Assembly: GCA_036732565.1 (NCBI GenBank)
Contig: DAINCF010000035.1
Coordinates: 1 to 22,502, forward strand
Source: JAIVJN01 sp036732565
GTDB lineage: Bacteria > Acidobacteriota > Vicinamibacteria > Vicinamibacterales > UBA2999
Length of the DNA: 22,502 nt
Reading direction: 5' to 3'
In this document: in pieces, positions 7,743 through 15,292 of the stretch
Position numbering within the stretch: the stretch's first letter is position 1
How the letters are laid out: each line of letters begins with the position of its first letter
Notes under the pieces: model-generated
Database searches by the model: none
Told to the model about the DNA's origin: nothing
Seen by the model: the letters and a program-made list of their open reading frames with translations, nothing else
Translations under genes and position numbers: made by a program

Positions 7743-7801
7743 GGTCCGCCTAAAGCCACCCCAGCGCGGCTGCCGCGCTGGGGGCCCCGGCAAGGCGGAC
7801 C
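7743..7801 (+). terminator. Nested hairpin after the DUF3224 gene
   Basis: Starts at the base after the stop codon. The outer stem pairs GGTCCGCC (7743-7750) with GGCGGACC (7794-7801). The inner stem pairs CCCCAGCGCGG (7759-7769) with CCGCGCTGGGG (7773-7783) around a CTG loop. There is no T tract, so it may be a factor-assisted terminator, an mRNA 3' stabiliser or a mobile repeat rather than a classical intrinsic terminator. It could act in both directions between the two convergent genes. Confidence 0.6.
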
Positions 7802-7850
7802 CCACGCAAGTCTACGGAACCCACGCAGGGTCGATGCACTTCCCGCGTAG

Positions 7851-7918
7851 GCTCCGGCTTCAGCCGGACCTTCGATCCCTCCACGGGCGTGGGGTCCGGC
7901 TTCAGCCGGACCTTCGAT
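7851..7918. repeat. Family-3 palindromic repeat, two direct copies
   Basis: Two copies, 7851-7876 and 7893-7918, of a unit made of GGTCCGGCTTCAGCCGGACC (9-bp arms, TC spacer; the first copy has GC in place of GG-T at its left edge) followed by TTCGAT. A small hairpin, CCACG-GG-CGTGG (7881-7892), lies between them. The second copy ends on the first base of the stop codon of the minus-strand gene at 7918. The central CTTCAG is shared with family 1, although the arms differ. Confidence 0.85.
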
Positions 7919-8622
7919 TAGTTCTTCGTCATCGCAAGGCCGCTGACGGTCGCTTCGGTGTTGTGGGCGAAACGAATGCCGAAGATGCCGTCCGTGGACT
8001 TCAGCTTGCCGGCCGCGACGAGCTCGGCTTTGGGATAGCTCCCGACCACCGCGCCGTTGATCGAGCAATCCACGCTGTCAGCCTTGACGGACACGGCAAT
8101 CTCCTGCGTCACCGGCTGGCCCGGCCCGGCGGCCTTGCGCACGGCATCGTTCGGTTGCGGTTTCCGCGGCCCCATGGCGAAGGGTTCCGGGCCGAATCCA
8201 CGCACGATGAACGTGCCGTTCCCGTACGCTGCGCAGTAGAGCATGGTCTGCTGCGCCGTGCCGAGATCGTTGCCGGCGATCACGATGCCGTATGGATGCG
8301 GGTGATCGTTCAGGCTCATGTACTTGGGCTCCATGAACGTCGCCTTCACGGTGTAGGTGCCGGCCGCCTTGTTGGCGGGGTTCCAGTACGTGACGGCCGG
8401 ACCGGTCGTCACCTTCAGATCCTTCCCTTCTTGCGCCAGCTTCGCGTTCTCGAGCTTCTGTCCTTGCTTGGTTTCGTTGGCGTCGATGATGCCCATCCAG
8501 CCGGAAACGAGGATGCCGCCGCCTTCGACCTTCCGGGCGGCGTCTTGCGCGCCAATCGTCGGTGCAGACAACAGAACAACCGCGGTCAGGACCGTACAAC
8601 ACTGAATCAGACGCAGATACAT
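7918..8622 (-). CDS. Exported protein of unknown function, possible beta-sandwich (DUF1080/LamG-like) fold
   Basis: 234 residues from the ATG at 8622, chosen for the AGAGGA upstream and the signal peptide that follows directly (cleavage expected after TIGAQ, near residue 26). The mature part is rich in beta-prone segments: LVSGWMGIID, AAGTYTVKATF, HPYGIVIAGNDLG, TEIAVSVKADSVDCSINGAV-type strands and a closing GIFGIRFAHNTEATVSGLAM. The wording 'accompanying strand, small ligand-free core, GIFGIR near the C terminus' is reminiscent of DUF1080/concanavalin-like secreted proteins, but I cannot place it in a family with confidence. It lies 78 bp downstream of the gamma-glutamyltranspeptidase gene, with a family-2 palindrome between them. 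Confidence 0.8.
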   Translation of the reverse strand: MYLRLIQCCTVLTAVVLLSAPTIGAQDAARKVEGGGILVSGWMGIIDANETKQGQKLENAKLAQEGKDLKVTTGPAVTYWNPANKAAGTYTVKATFMEPKYMSLNDHPHPYGIVIAGNDLGTAQQTMLYCAAYGNGTFIVRGFGPEPFAMGPRKPQPNDAVRKAAGPGQPVTQEIAVSVKADSVDCSINGAVVGSYPKAELVAAGKLKSTDGIFGIRFAHNTEATVSGLAMTKN

Positions 8623-8650
8623 AGTGGGATCCTCTCGTGTGGGTGACACC

Positions 8651-8678
8651 GTAGGGGCGGCTCGCGAGCCGCCCCTAC
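8651..8678. repeat. Family-2 palindromic repeat, perfect 28-bp copy
   Basis: Perfect 28-bp palindrome with arms GTAGGGGCGGCTCG. It lies between the gamma-glutamyltranspeptidase 3' end and the start of the exported protein gene, both on the minus strand. A partial copy of the transpeptidase 3' end directly adjoins it. Confidence 0.88.
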
Positions 8679-8718
8679 ATCTAATAGGCAATACCGAGAT
8701 CTAATAAGCGATACCGTA
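8679..8718. repeat. 20-bp imperfect tandem duplication of the ggt 3' end
   Basis: 8679-8698 and 8699-8718 match at 16 of 20 positions. Both encode, on the minus strand, a version of GIAY followed by TAG: the real gene end is CYGIAY-stop at 8701, and the second copy would read LGIAY-stop. The copy abuts the family-2 palindrome at 8651-8678. Confidence 0.8.
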
Positions 8719-10608
8719 GCAGTCGCGTCTCGGATCGCCGGCGGCGATACGATTGCCGCTGGCCGGATCGATCATGACGGCGGTTGCGCAACCCGACATC
8801 CCGAACGCCGGCAGCCGGCTGACGTCGTGTCCGCGCTTCTGGAGCTCAAGGTAAACGGTATCAGGAATCGTCGCTTCGACGCCAAGCTTGTTGAACCCGG
8901 GGCTGTGCGGCCAGAACGAGCCGAAGAAGTGGCCGGTCTGCACGCGGGGGCGCTCGAGCGCGGCGTGGAGGTTCGGATACCAGCCATCCCAGAACTCGAC
9001 GATGCTCAAGAGCGCTTGCAAGATGGTTTGATCCTGATTGTCGCCGCCGGGCGTGCCCAGCGCCATCATCGGCGTGTCGCCCTTGAAGACCATGCTGGGC
9101 GTCAAGGTGTAGCGCGGTCGCGCGTGCGGCCGAATCTGATTGGCGCGGGTCGTATCGAGATAGAACTGCTCGCCGCGCACGCTCATGCCGATGCCGGTGT
9201 CGCCGAGGATCACGGCGCCGTTGATCCAGCCGCCGCTCGGCGTCACGTCGAAGATGTTGCCGTCCTTGTCGATGACCGCCATGTGCGTCGTGTCCTTCAT
9301 GACGCCGGCGGAATCCTGGCCAAGCGAGGCGCGGCGGTCGGCCAGCGAGGGCTCACCCTGACTGGTCGGCAGAGTGCCGTCCTTGATGTCCGCCCTCCAG
9401 AAGTCCCACGTCTTGACCTGCGTGTCGTACTTGAGCGGATCGCCGGCCACGAACGCCTTCGACGCGCGCGCCGGATCGATCAGCGCGGCGCGCTCGCGCG
9501 CGTACTCCTTCGAGAGCAGGCCTTGCGCCGGCACTTTCACGAACGCCGGATCCGCGTAGTAGGTGTCGCGGTCCGCGTACGCGAGCTTCATGGCCTCGGT
9601 CACGGTATGCAGGTATTCGGCGCTCCCGTGCTCCATCGTCCTGAGATCGAACTGCTCGAGGATGTTCAGCGTCTGCAACAGCATCGGGCCCTGGCTGCCG
9701 AAGCCGTGCTTGTACACGGTGTAGCCGCGATAGGTCGTCGATGCCGGCGCTTCGATGCGGGCGAAGAACTCGGCGAAATCCTTGTGCTCGAATGGCGACC
9801 CGTGCTTCTGCAGGAACGCGACCATCTCGCGCGCGATGTCACCCTTGTAGAAACGATCGCGCGCGGCGATGATGCCGGCTTCACGTCCCTTCGACTTGGC
9901 GGCGCGCTCGGCCTCGACCATCCGCTTCAGCGTGCGCGCCAGCGTCGGCAGCTTGATGGTTTCGCCCGCCACATACTGCGATCCGTCCTGCTTGAACCAG
10001 TACTTCTGATTGTCTGGCCAGAGCTCGAACAGCTTCAGTTGATTGTGGATGGCGCGGACCGTGCTCGTGCGGATCGGGAAGCCCTTCTCCGCGTACTCGA
10101 TCGCCTGCGCCGAGACCTCTTCGAAGCTGCGCGTGCCCCACTTCTCCAGCACGGTCAACGCGGCGTGCAGCGCCCCTGGCGTCACCGCCGGATCGAGCCC
10201 CGCCCCATCGAGATCCTTGTTGCGCGACAGATACCAATCGACGTTCACCGCCGCCGGCGCCCACCCCTGGCCGACGACGGCCGTGACCTTGCCTTCCTTC
10301 TTCGGATAGACGAGGACCAGCCCCTCGCCGCCAAGGCTGTAGAGATCCTGCTCGACCACACCGCCGACGAGCATCGACGTGACCCCGGCATCGAACGCGT
10401 TGCCGCCTTTGAGGAGCATCGCGAACGCCGCCGCGCTCGTCAGCGGATGTCCGGCCGACACGCCGCCCGACGGGCCCGCGACCGCGGGACGGAGCGCGGC
10501 GCCAGCCGGCTGTCGATCCTGCGCCGGCACCTGCGCGCCAGCAGACATCTGGGCCGCGACCGCACCAGCGATGACACCGAGCACGACGACCCGCCGCAGC
10601 ACATCCAT
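8701..10608 (-). CDS. ggt: Gamma-glutamyltranspeptidase
   Basis: 635 residues from the ATG at 10608 (GGGAG seven bases upstream); an upstream in-frame start at 10635 is less likely. GGT is an Ntn hydrolase that cleaves the gamma-glutamyl bond of glutathione and transfers or hydrolyses the glutamyl group, in the periplasm. A signal peptide covers about residues 1-27. The precursor is expected to self-cleave before Thr440 in TTHMAVIDKDGN, whose Thr becomes the N-terminal nucleophile of the small subunit. The PSGGW segment and the later GTPGGDNQDQ block fit the substrate pocket. An N-terminal GHPLTSAAAFAMLLKGGNAFDA block is typical. It is somewhat longer than E. coli GGT (about 580). Its start is 45 bp downstream of the metalloprotease stop. 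Confidence 0.94.
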   Translation of the reverse strand: MDVLRRVVVLGVIAGAVAAQMSAGAQVPAQDRQPAGAALRPAVAGPSGGVSAGHPLTSAAAFAMLLKGGNAFDAGVTSMLVGGVVEQDLYSLGGEGLVLVYPKKEGKVTAVVGQGWAPAAVNVDWYLSRNKDLDGAGLDPAVTPGALHAALTVLEKWGTRSFEEVSAQAIEYAEKGFPIRTSTVRAIHNQLKLFELWPDNQKYWFKQDGSQYVAGETIKLPTLARTLKRMVEAERAAKSKGREAGIIAARDRFYKGDIAREMVAFLQKHGSPFEHKDFAEFFARIEAPASTTYRGYTVYKHGFGSQGPMLLQTLNILEQFDLRTMEHGSAEYLHTVTEAMKLAYADRDTYYADPAFVKVPAQGLLSKEYARERAALIDPARASKAFVAGDPLKYDTQVKTWDFWRADIKDGTLPTSQGEPSLADRRASLGQDSAGVMKDTTHMAVIDKDGNIFDVTPSGGWINGAVILGDTGIGMSVRGEQFYLDTTRANQIRPHARPRYTLTPSMVFKGDTPMMALGTPGGDNQDQTILQALLSIVEFWDGWYPNLHAALERPRVQTGHFFGSFWPHSPGFNKLGVEATIPDTVYLELQKRGHDVSRLPAFGMSGCATAVMIDPASGNRIAAGDPRRDCYGIAY

Positions 10609-10653
10609 ATCGCAGCTCCCGGAAGTGCTCAGCATCGTACACCGACGCCAGCG

Positions 10654-13062
10654 CTAGGGTGATTTCTTCTTCGGCGGCAGCGACGCCGGATCGAGCTCCC
10701 TGTCGACGACCACCTCCCCGGCCACCGTTTCCGTCTGATCAATTGCGAAGGCGGCCAGCGTTTGCGTCGCTCCTGTCGATGACAGCGAAAACGTCTGATC
10801 GAAGACCACCTGGCTGCCCTGCCTCACGACGGCGTGCACGGTCGCAGGGCCGCGCCCACGGTCGCTGAAGTAATGGACGAACAGCCGGTACGCGCCGCGC
10901 AGCGGCAGTGAATTGACGCTGATAATCTCTTGCGCGCACGTCGTGATGCAGTCGCGATCGAGGAACCCCCAGCTCGTCGCGCGGTTGTAGTACGCGATGT
11001 CGGTCCCGCTTGGATTGGCCAGGTGGAGGTCGACATCGGCGCCCACGGGCGTCCACGTGATCGTCGCCTCGATGGAGCGGGGGGCGATGCTGAGCACGTT
11101 GCTGTACCAGAACCATGCCTGAGGAACCGACGGGTCGTCCGCCCGTTTCGCGGCCACGAACCACTTGTAGGTCTCGCCTCCTCGCCCGCCCGCCTGGACG
11201 GATTGCCACTCCGCGTCCGTCGGTGTATACCGGTCCTGGCCGAGGCCGGGAACCGGGATCGTCGCCCGATGGCCGACGAAGTTATCCCGCGAGAACACCA
11301 GGATGAACTGGTTGTTCTCGTGGGCCGAGGCCGGATCCCCGTTCGTGAACCAAATGAACTCCGGCGCCGCAGTGCCGGGGACGCTTCCACCGTCGATCGG
11401 AGCGAACGTCCGTGGCGCCATGTTGTTCAGCGCGAAGAGCTTCGCCACCTCGAGCGTCGTCGCACTGGTCACGCCAAACAGATTGGTGATGGCCGTCCAG
11501 AACTTGTCGACGCGATCGCAGGGATTGCACGGCAGGATCGTGTTCATGGCCCCCCAGAGCAATGAGGGGTTGAGACCGGCGAAGTTGTCGGTGACGAAGC
11601 CGACCGAGTCCTGATTCGTGTCGGACATATCCCAGAGAAGCCCGATGACGGAATTCTCGGACCCGAAGCCGTCGCTCAACGGAGGGGTCTCGGCCTCGTA
11701 GGGCGTGCTGTCTTCCTCGAGATCCGTGTACCGCCCATCGTTGATACCGAGCAGGGGTGGAAAGGCGAATGGCGCAGTCGGACTCTTTTGCAACAGCAAC
11801 GACATCGTCGTCGCCACGCCCTCGGCCCAGGCCAGTTGCATGCCCTGCTCGCGATTCCGGCCGTTCTCTCCGATAGCACTGCCGCCGTTGTGTTCGCCAC
11901 CTGGATTGATGTCGATGATTCGAAGCGCCGAGCGATGCGTCATGAAGTGGGTGAATTCGTGCCCGAGCACATCCCAATCGAGCGCATCTGTCCGAAGGAT
12001 GAACAACTGCTGGAGCTCCTTGGAATAACAGGACGTCGCGCACTCCGCGGGTCCGGTCGTCGGTTCCGGGAACAGCACCTTGGCCTGTTGATGGGCCCGG
12101 CCAATCAAGCCGCTGCCCTGGAACCAGAACGTCAACATGCCGTCGTAAACCGCGAAGGCTCGGGCTTCGATCGAATCGGTGCTGGGCACGCCCGGTGTAC
12201 CACGGACCGTCGCGGGCGCCGTGATGTCGATGGCGGTGGCACCAGCAACGATCGGCGTCAGCGGCGACGCGAAGAAGTAGCGGTGCGTCGGATCGGCGGG
12301 AGGGAACACAATCACCCGACTGTTCTCGAAGTCCTGCGTGAACACCGTGACCTTCACCGAGTCGGTATTGACGGCCGCCGAATACACGCCGGCATCGTTC
12401 GTCGCGGTCGTCGTGAGGATGCTTCCGGCGGCATTGGCGAGCTGGACGTGGGCGCGACGAATCGGGTGCGCAGTACCGTCGGGATCGCGCCATCTGATCA
12501 AACCGGAGACCGTCGTGGCAATCGCGGGTCCGGCAATGTGGTCCGACACCGCAACCGTGCTGTCGACGGCGGCCATGCCCATCGCGCGCGCCTCCTCGGG
12601 CGTCGAAATCGCGGCCATCTTCATCAGGTCGTGTGAGTCGCCTCCGAGCGTGGCCGTCCCGTTCGCGGCGATGACGCTGAGAGCGGCGCCACTCACCTGT
12701 TCGCTTTGCGGTTGGTGGTTGGTGACGCGCGCCCCGATCGTCCACTCTCCGTCCTGGACCACTCGCACGGTCACTCGCAGATCAATCGCGCGACCTCTGA
12801 GGAGCGAGCCGGTCCACGTCGTACCGGCGCTGACGATCTCGATGCCGGGCGACTGAAGAATCTCCGCCGTGACGAGGGGCGCGTCCCGAGTCGCTTCCAC
12901 TCGAAGGACGAGGTCGAGGTCTTCACCAACCGGGATAGAGGGCGGCGCACCCTGCCACCTGCCGGTGACGGCCGGCCGCGGCTTGTCGGCGAACGCGCTC
13001 CACGGCAAGGCAACCAGGACGACCGAGGCGAGAAGGACGTGACGGAGGACGCGGAACTTCAT
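10654..13062 (-). CDS. Secreted multidomain zinc metalloprotease-like protein (HExxH)
   Basis: 802 residues with a signal peptide ending near AFA (about residue 25) and GGGAGG before the ATG. Domains in order: an N-terminal beta domain (about 26-140) that recurs as a separate gene just upstream; a carboxypeptidase-regulatory-like Ig fold (about 185-235); a catalytic region with HEFTH at 368-372 and a candidate third zinc ligand Glu414 in WAEGVATTM, the gluzincin arrangement; an Ig/Fn-like segment around residue 560-660; and a C-terminal domain beginning DVDLHLANPSGTDIAYYN and ending near HAVVRQGSQVVFDQ, like the YfaP/DUF2135 fold. It may digest proteins outside the cell or act on the cell surface. 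I do not recognise a named peptidase family, and substrate is unknown. The C terminus ends in a Lys/Pro tail. Confidence 0.85.
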   Translation of the reverse strand: MKFRVLRHVLLASVVLVALPWSAFADKPRPAVTGRWQGAPPSIPVGEDLDLVLRVEATRDAPLVTAEILQSPGIEIVSAGTTWTGSLLRGRAIDLRVTVRVVQDGEWTIGARVTNHQPQSEQVSGAALSVIAANGTATLGGDSHDLMKMAAISTPEEARAMGMAAVDSTVAVSDHIAGPAIATTVSGLIRWRDPDGTAHPIRRAHVQLANAAGSILTTTATNDAGVYSAAVNTDSVKVTVFTQDFENSRVIVFPPADPTHRYFFASPLTPIVAGATAIDITAPATVRGTPGVPSTDSIEARAFAVYDGMLTFWFQGSGLIGRAHQQAKVLFPEPTTGPAECATSCYSKELQQLFILRTDALDWDVLGHEFTHFMTHRSALRIIDINPGGEHNGGSAIGENGRNREQGMQLAWAEGVATTMSLLLQKSPTAPFAFPPLLGINDGRYTDLEEDSTPYEAETPPLSDGFGSENSVIGLLWDMSDTNQDSVGFVTDNFAGLNPSLLWGAMNTILPCNPCDRVDKFWTAITNLFGVTSATTLEVAKLFALNNMAPRTFAPIDGGSVPGTAAPEFIWFTNGDPASAHENNQFILVFSRDNFVGHRATIPVPGLGQDRYTPTDAEWQSVQAGGRGGETYKWFVAAKRADDPSVPQAWFWYSNVLSIAPRSIEATITWTPVGADVDLHLANPSGTDIAYYNRATSWGFLDRDCITTCAQEIISVNSLPLRGAYRLFVHYFSDRGRGPATVHAVVRQGSQVVFDQTFSLSSTGATQTLAAFAIDQTETVAGEVVVDRELDPASLPPKKKSP

Positions 13063-13089
13063 ATGGCCTCCCGGAGACGCAGTTTTGCC

Positions 13090-13125
13090 GTCGCGTGAAT
13101 GGGTCCCTGTAACTACCCACGCGAC
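13090..13125. other. Hairpin between the stand-alone domain gene and the metalloprotease
   Basis: GTCGCGTG (13090-13097) pairs with CACGCGAC (13118-13125), with a further GGGT/ACCC inside. It lies in the 81-bp gap between the two minus-strand genes that share a domain. It has no T tract on the minus strand, so it is not a convincing terminator; it may tune expression between the two genes. Confidence 0.4.
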
Positions 13126-13143
13126 AAAGATGAGCTTACAAGC

Positions 13144-13611
13144 TCAGCGGAAAAAAGGAAGGGCGAAGATTGGTTCAGTCGCCCGCGGGCCTCGAATAGG
13201 ACGCGATTGGGGGGTCAGCGTGGCGATGCCATTCCTGGCGACGATCGTGAGCACGGTGCCGGCAACCTGCGGCAACTCCCGGCTCCGGTTGGCGATCGAC
13301 GCGCCAAGTGTCCACGTGCCATCCGCGACAAACCGGACGGAAACGCGCAAATCGCGTGTTTGTCCCTTGGATAGTGAACCCGCCCAGGGAGCGTCCCCGC
13401 CGACAATCTCGACACCGGCCGTGGGGAGAATGTCGACGAGCAGATCCGGAGCGTCCCGGGATGCGCTCACCCGCAACGTCAAGTCGATGGCGCGGTTCAG
13501 CGGTGCCGTTGCGGGCACACCCTGCCACCATCCAACGACGACAGGTTGCGGCTTGTCGGCGGCATGCGCCAGCGACAGACCGACGATCGAGGCGACCAGC
13601 AAGCGTGTCAT
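13144..13611 (-). CDS. Exported stand-alone copy of the metalloprotease N-terminal domain
   Basis: 155 residues from the ATG at 13611 (an in-frame GTG at 13629 would add six). A signal peptide ends near LAHA. From DKPQPVVVGWWQG onward it aligns without gaps to residues 26-140 of the downstream 802-residue protein: by hand I count about 56 identities over about 113 positions. Shared blocks include SRDAP/TRDAP, DLRVSVRF/DLRVTVRV, and ARNGIATL/AANGTATL at the end. The protein then stops after a short, different tail. It has no catalytic residues of its own. It is probably a small secreted beta-domain protein derived from the same ancestor by tandem duplication; binding partner, inhibitor or prodomain-like roles are possible but unproved. 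Confidence 0.8.
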   Translation of the reverse strand: MTRLLVASIVGLSLAHAADKPQPVVVGWWQGVPATAPLNRAIDLTLRVSASRDAPDLLVDILPTAGVEIVGGDAPWAGSLSKGQTRDLRVSVRFVADGTWTLGASIANRSRELPQVAGTVLTIVARNGIATLTPQSRPIRGPRATEPIFALPFFR

Positions 13612-13726
13612 GTGCGTGAGGTCCACCACGCCAGGGCCAGGGACGCCGCCGCGCGGAGGCCCGCAGTCATCCGCTCGGTACTGCAGAACGATCGTATACC
13701 GAACCGTTCCGCTGGCGACCTCTTCC

Positions 13727-14563
13727 TCAGACGATGTCGGTCACGCCATGCGGCGCCGGAAATCGTTCGTTCATCCACGCCTGCCACTGCCGCTCGTCGC
13801 GTGCCACGACCGCGGGCGCGTCGCTGCCATAGAAGAAGAAGCGCACCGGCAGGCAGATGCTTCCGCCCATCGGCATGGCGAAGAAGTGCGCGAGGCCCGG
13901 TGCGGGCGTCGTCAAGCGGAGCAGGAGCTCTGGATACTCGGCGAGGCCGACCCGCTCGACGACACCGGCGAATCCCGGAGCGCCCGTGGTTGATTGCACC
14001 GTCTGCCCTTCGACGATGCCGACGAGACCGAGGGGCGTCGTCAGCGCCTCCCATGCCGTTGACGTCGTGCCGGAAGTGAACGCCATCAACTGAAACCCCG
14101 CGCTCGGCTGACCCGTGAAGTGCGTGAGGTACAAGCGCAAGATGCGGAAGAACGCCACCCAGCCGTGTTCGGTCCCCTCGAACTGGTTGTCCCAGTTGTC
14201 GCTGTCGGCAAACCAACTGTGCACGACGCGCACGATGCACGTGCCCCCGTCGCGCGCCTCGACGGTCCATTCCGTGGCAACGGTCGGACCGTTGGGCCCT
14301 TCGCCTGGGTTCTCGGCCGCATACCGGTGCGGCGGTTCCCAGGCCGTCACGGTGGCCACAGCATCCATGCTCGAGCCTGGACCAAAGTGCAAGATCATCT
14401 TGACCGGAGCGCCGCCTTCGCCGTACTCGATTTCGGTTGGAACGAACCACGACGACACGCCAGGGCCTGTCGCGATCGCCTGCCACACCTCTTCGGGCGT
14501 ACCTGGCACTTCAGCTTCGGCTTGCACATATCGACGTCCAGATGAATCTTTCTTGACGGGCAT
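13727..14563 (-). CDS. SRPBCC (AHSA1/START-like) domain protein
   Basis: 278 residues. The first about 150 residues are an AHSA1-type SRPBCC domain: the opening YVQAEAEVPGTPEEVWQAIA, GPGVSSWFVPTE, a central HFGPGSSM block and TVEARDGGTCIVRVVHSWF. The remaining about 110 residues form a second, less familiar domain. Such hydrophobic-cavity proteins bind lipids or other small ligands; the reaction, if any, is unknown. The start is supported by AAGGAG eight bases upstream, which itself is made of the last two codons of the ArsR gene. Stop and start are only five bases apart, so the two genes are translationally coupled. The ArsR-SRPBCC pair is a common bacterial arrangement. Confidence 0.9.
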   Translation of the reverse strand: MPVKKDSSGRRYVQAEAEVPGTPEEVWQAIATGPGVSSWFVPTEIEYGEGGAPVKMILHFGPGSSMDAVATVTAWEPPHRYAAENPGEGPNGPTVATEWTVEARDGGTCIVRVVHSWFADSDNWDNQFEGTEHGWVAFFRILRLYLTHFTGQPSAGFQLMAFTSGTTSTAWEALTTPLGLVGIVEGQTVQSTTGAPGFAGVVERVGLAEYPELLLRLTTPAPGLAHFFAMPMGGSICLPVRFFFYGSDAPAVVARDERQWQAWMNERFPAPHGVTDIV

Positions 14564-14568
14564 GATGA

Positions 14569-15168
14569 CTACTCCTTGCGTGTGCTCGATGTGAGAGGAA
14601 CGGGATGCGCCACGATGACCAGACGGTGCGCTCGGCCCCCTGGCGTCGACGCGTCGTGATACCGCCCGACCAGTGACGTCACGCTCTCGGTCAACTGCTT
14701 CGTAAACGCCGCTCGATCGGCGGCCGATCGAAATCGGATCTCGGTGTCGATGGACAGCGTCGCCAAACGCTTGTCGACGGCTTGCGCACGGCGAGCGAGG
14801 CCGCTGACCTCGCGCACGATGCGTGCGGCCAAGGCGATCAGGTAGCTCGCCGAGAGCCGATCGGCGCCACGTGCGGGATCGGTCGCGACCGGTCCCATCG
14901 CGTCCGGTGACACGAGGTAGGACGCCGCGCTGGCCACCAGCAGCCGCTCGGTCAGGCCGCCCCATTGCCGCGTCTCCGCCACACGGACGAGCCGATGCGC
15001 TTCGAGCGCGCGCAGGTGGTAGTTGACCTTCTGGCGAGCGATGCCCAGCCGCGCCGCCAACGTCGCCGCTGACGCGGGCTGCGTCAGCTCCGATAACAGC
15101 CGGCTGCGAACCGGCTCCAGCGCCACCGTCGCCGCCGCCGGGTCTTCGATGACTTCGACGTCGTCCAC
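14569..15168 (-). CDS. ArsR-type winged-helix transcriptional regulator
   Basis: 199 residues with a GTG start; the competing ATG at 15176 is out of frame. The N-terminal winged helix (about residues 15-75) includes LLSELTQPASAATLAARLG and the recognition region IARQKVNYHLRALEAHRLV. The rest of the chain is a longer effector or dimer region with no Cys-rich metal site, so it is not a classical arsenic or metal sensor. It is the first gene of an operon with the SRPBCC protein, and a perfect inverted repeat lies 15 bp upstream of the start codon, the likely autoregulatory operator. Confidence 0.9.
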   Translation of the reverse strand: MDDVEVIEDPAAATVALEPVRSRLLSELTQPASAATLAARLGIARQKVNYHLRALEAHRLVRVAETRQWGGLTERLLVASAASYLVSPDAMGPVATDPARGADRLSASYLIALAARIVREVSGLARRAQAVDKRLATLSIDTEIRFRSAADRAAFTKQLTESVTSLVGRYHDASTPGGRAHRLVIVAHPVPLTSSTRKE

Positions 15169-15183
15169 GCGGCCATTCCAGCA

Positions 15184-15203
15184 TTGACAAATTATGTTGT
15201 CAA
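15184..15203. promoter_or_regulatory. Probable operator for the ArsR-type regulator
   Basis: TTGACAA-ATTATG-TTGTCAA, a perfect 7-bp inverted repeat with a six-base spacer. It is AT-rich in a GC-rich window and lies between the divergent ArsR operon (start 15168) and the membrane protein gene (start 15293). Both arms also resemble -35 elements (TTGACA, TTGTCA) on each strand, so binding could block promoters in both directions. That both genes are controlled is inferred. Confidence 0.7.
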
Positions 15204-15292
15204 CAGATTTGTGCGGAATATTTCACGCGACCGTCGAGCTCATCAGATAGAGTGAGCCCAGTCACTGCGCAGAATTGCCCGAAGGAGGCAGC

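Noticed and set aside
7743..7918. CRISPR-like array between the DUF3224 gene and the exported protein gene
   Set aside because: Only two copies of a palindromic unit with a 16-bp gap and no cas genes; this is a palindromic intergenic repeat.
8827..10662. 611-codon open frame opposite the gamma-glutamyltranspeptidase gene
   Set aside because: Antisense shadow: composition dominated by Arg, Ala, Leu and His with no domain pattern, while the minus-strand frame is a complete GGT.
11282..12745. 487-codon frame on the minus strand inside the metalloprotease gene
   Set aside because: Arg/His-rich translation without motifs; the true frame carries the signal peptide, HEFTH and C-terminal domain.
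14564..15190. N-terminal extension of the SRPBCC frame up to 15190
   Set aside because: The frame is open by GC bias only; the ArsR-type gene occupies this region in another frame, and a good AAGGAG site supports the start at 14563.
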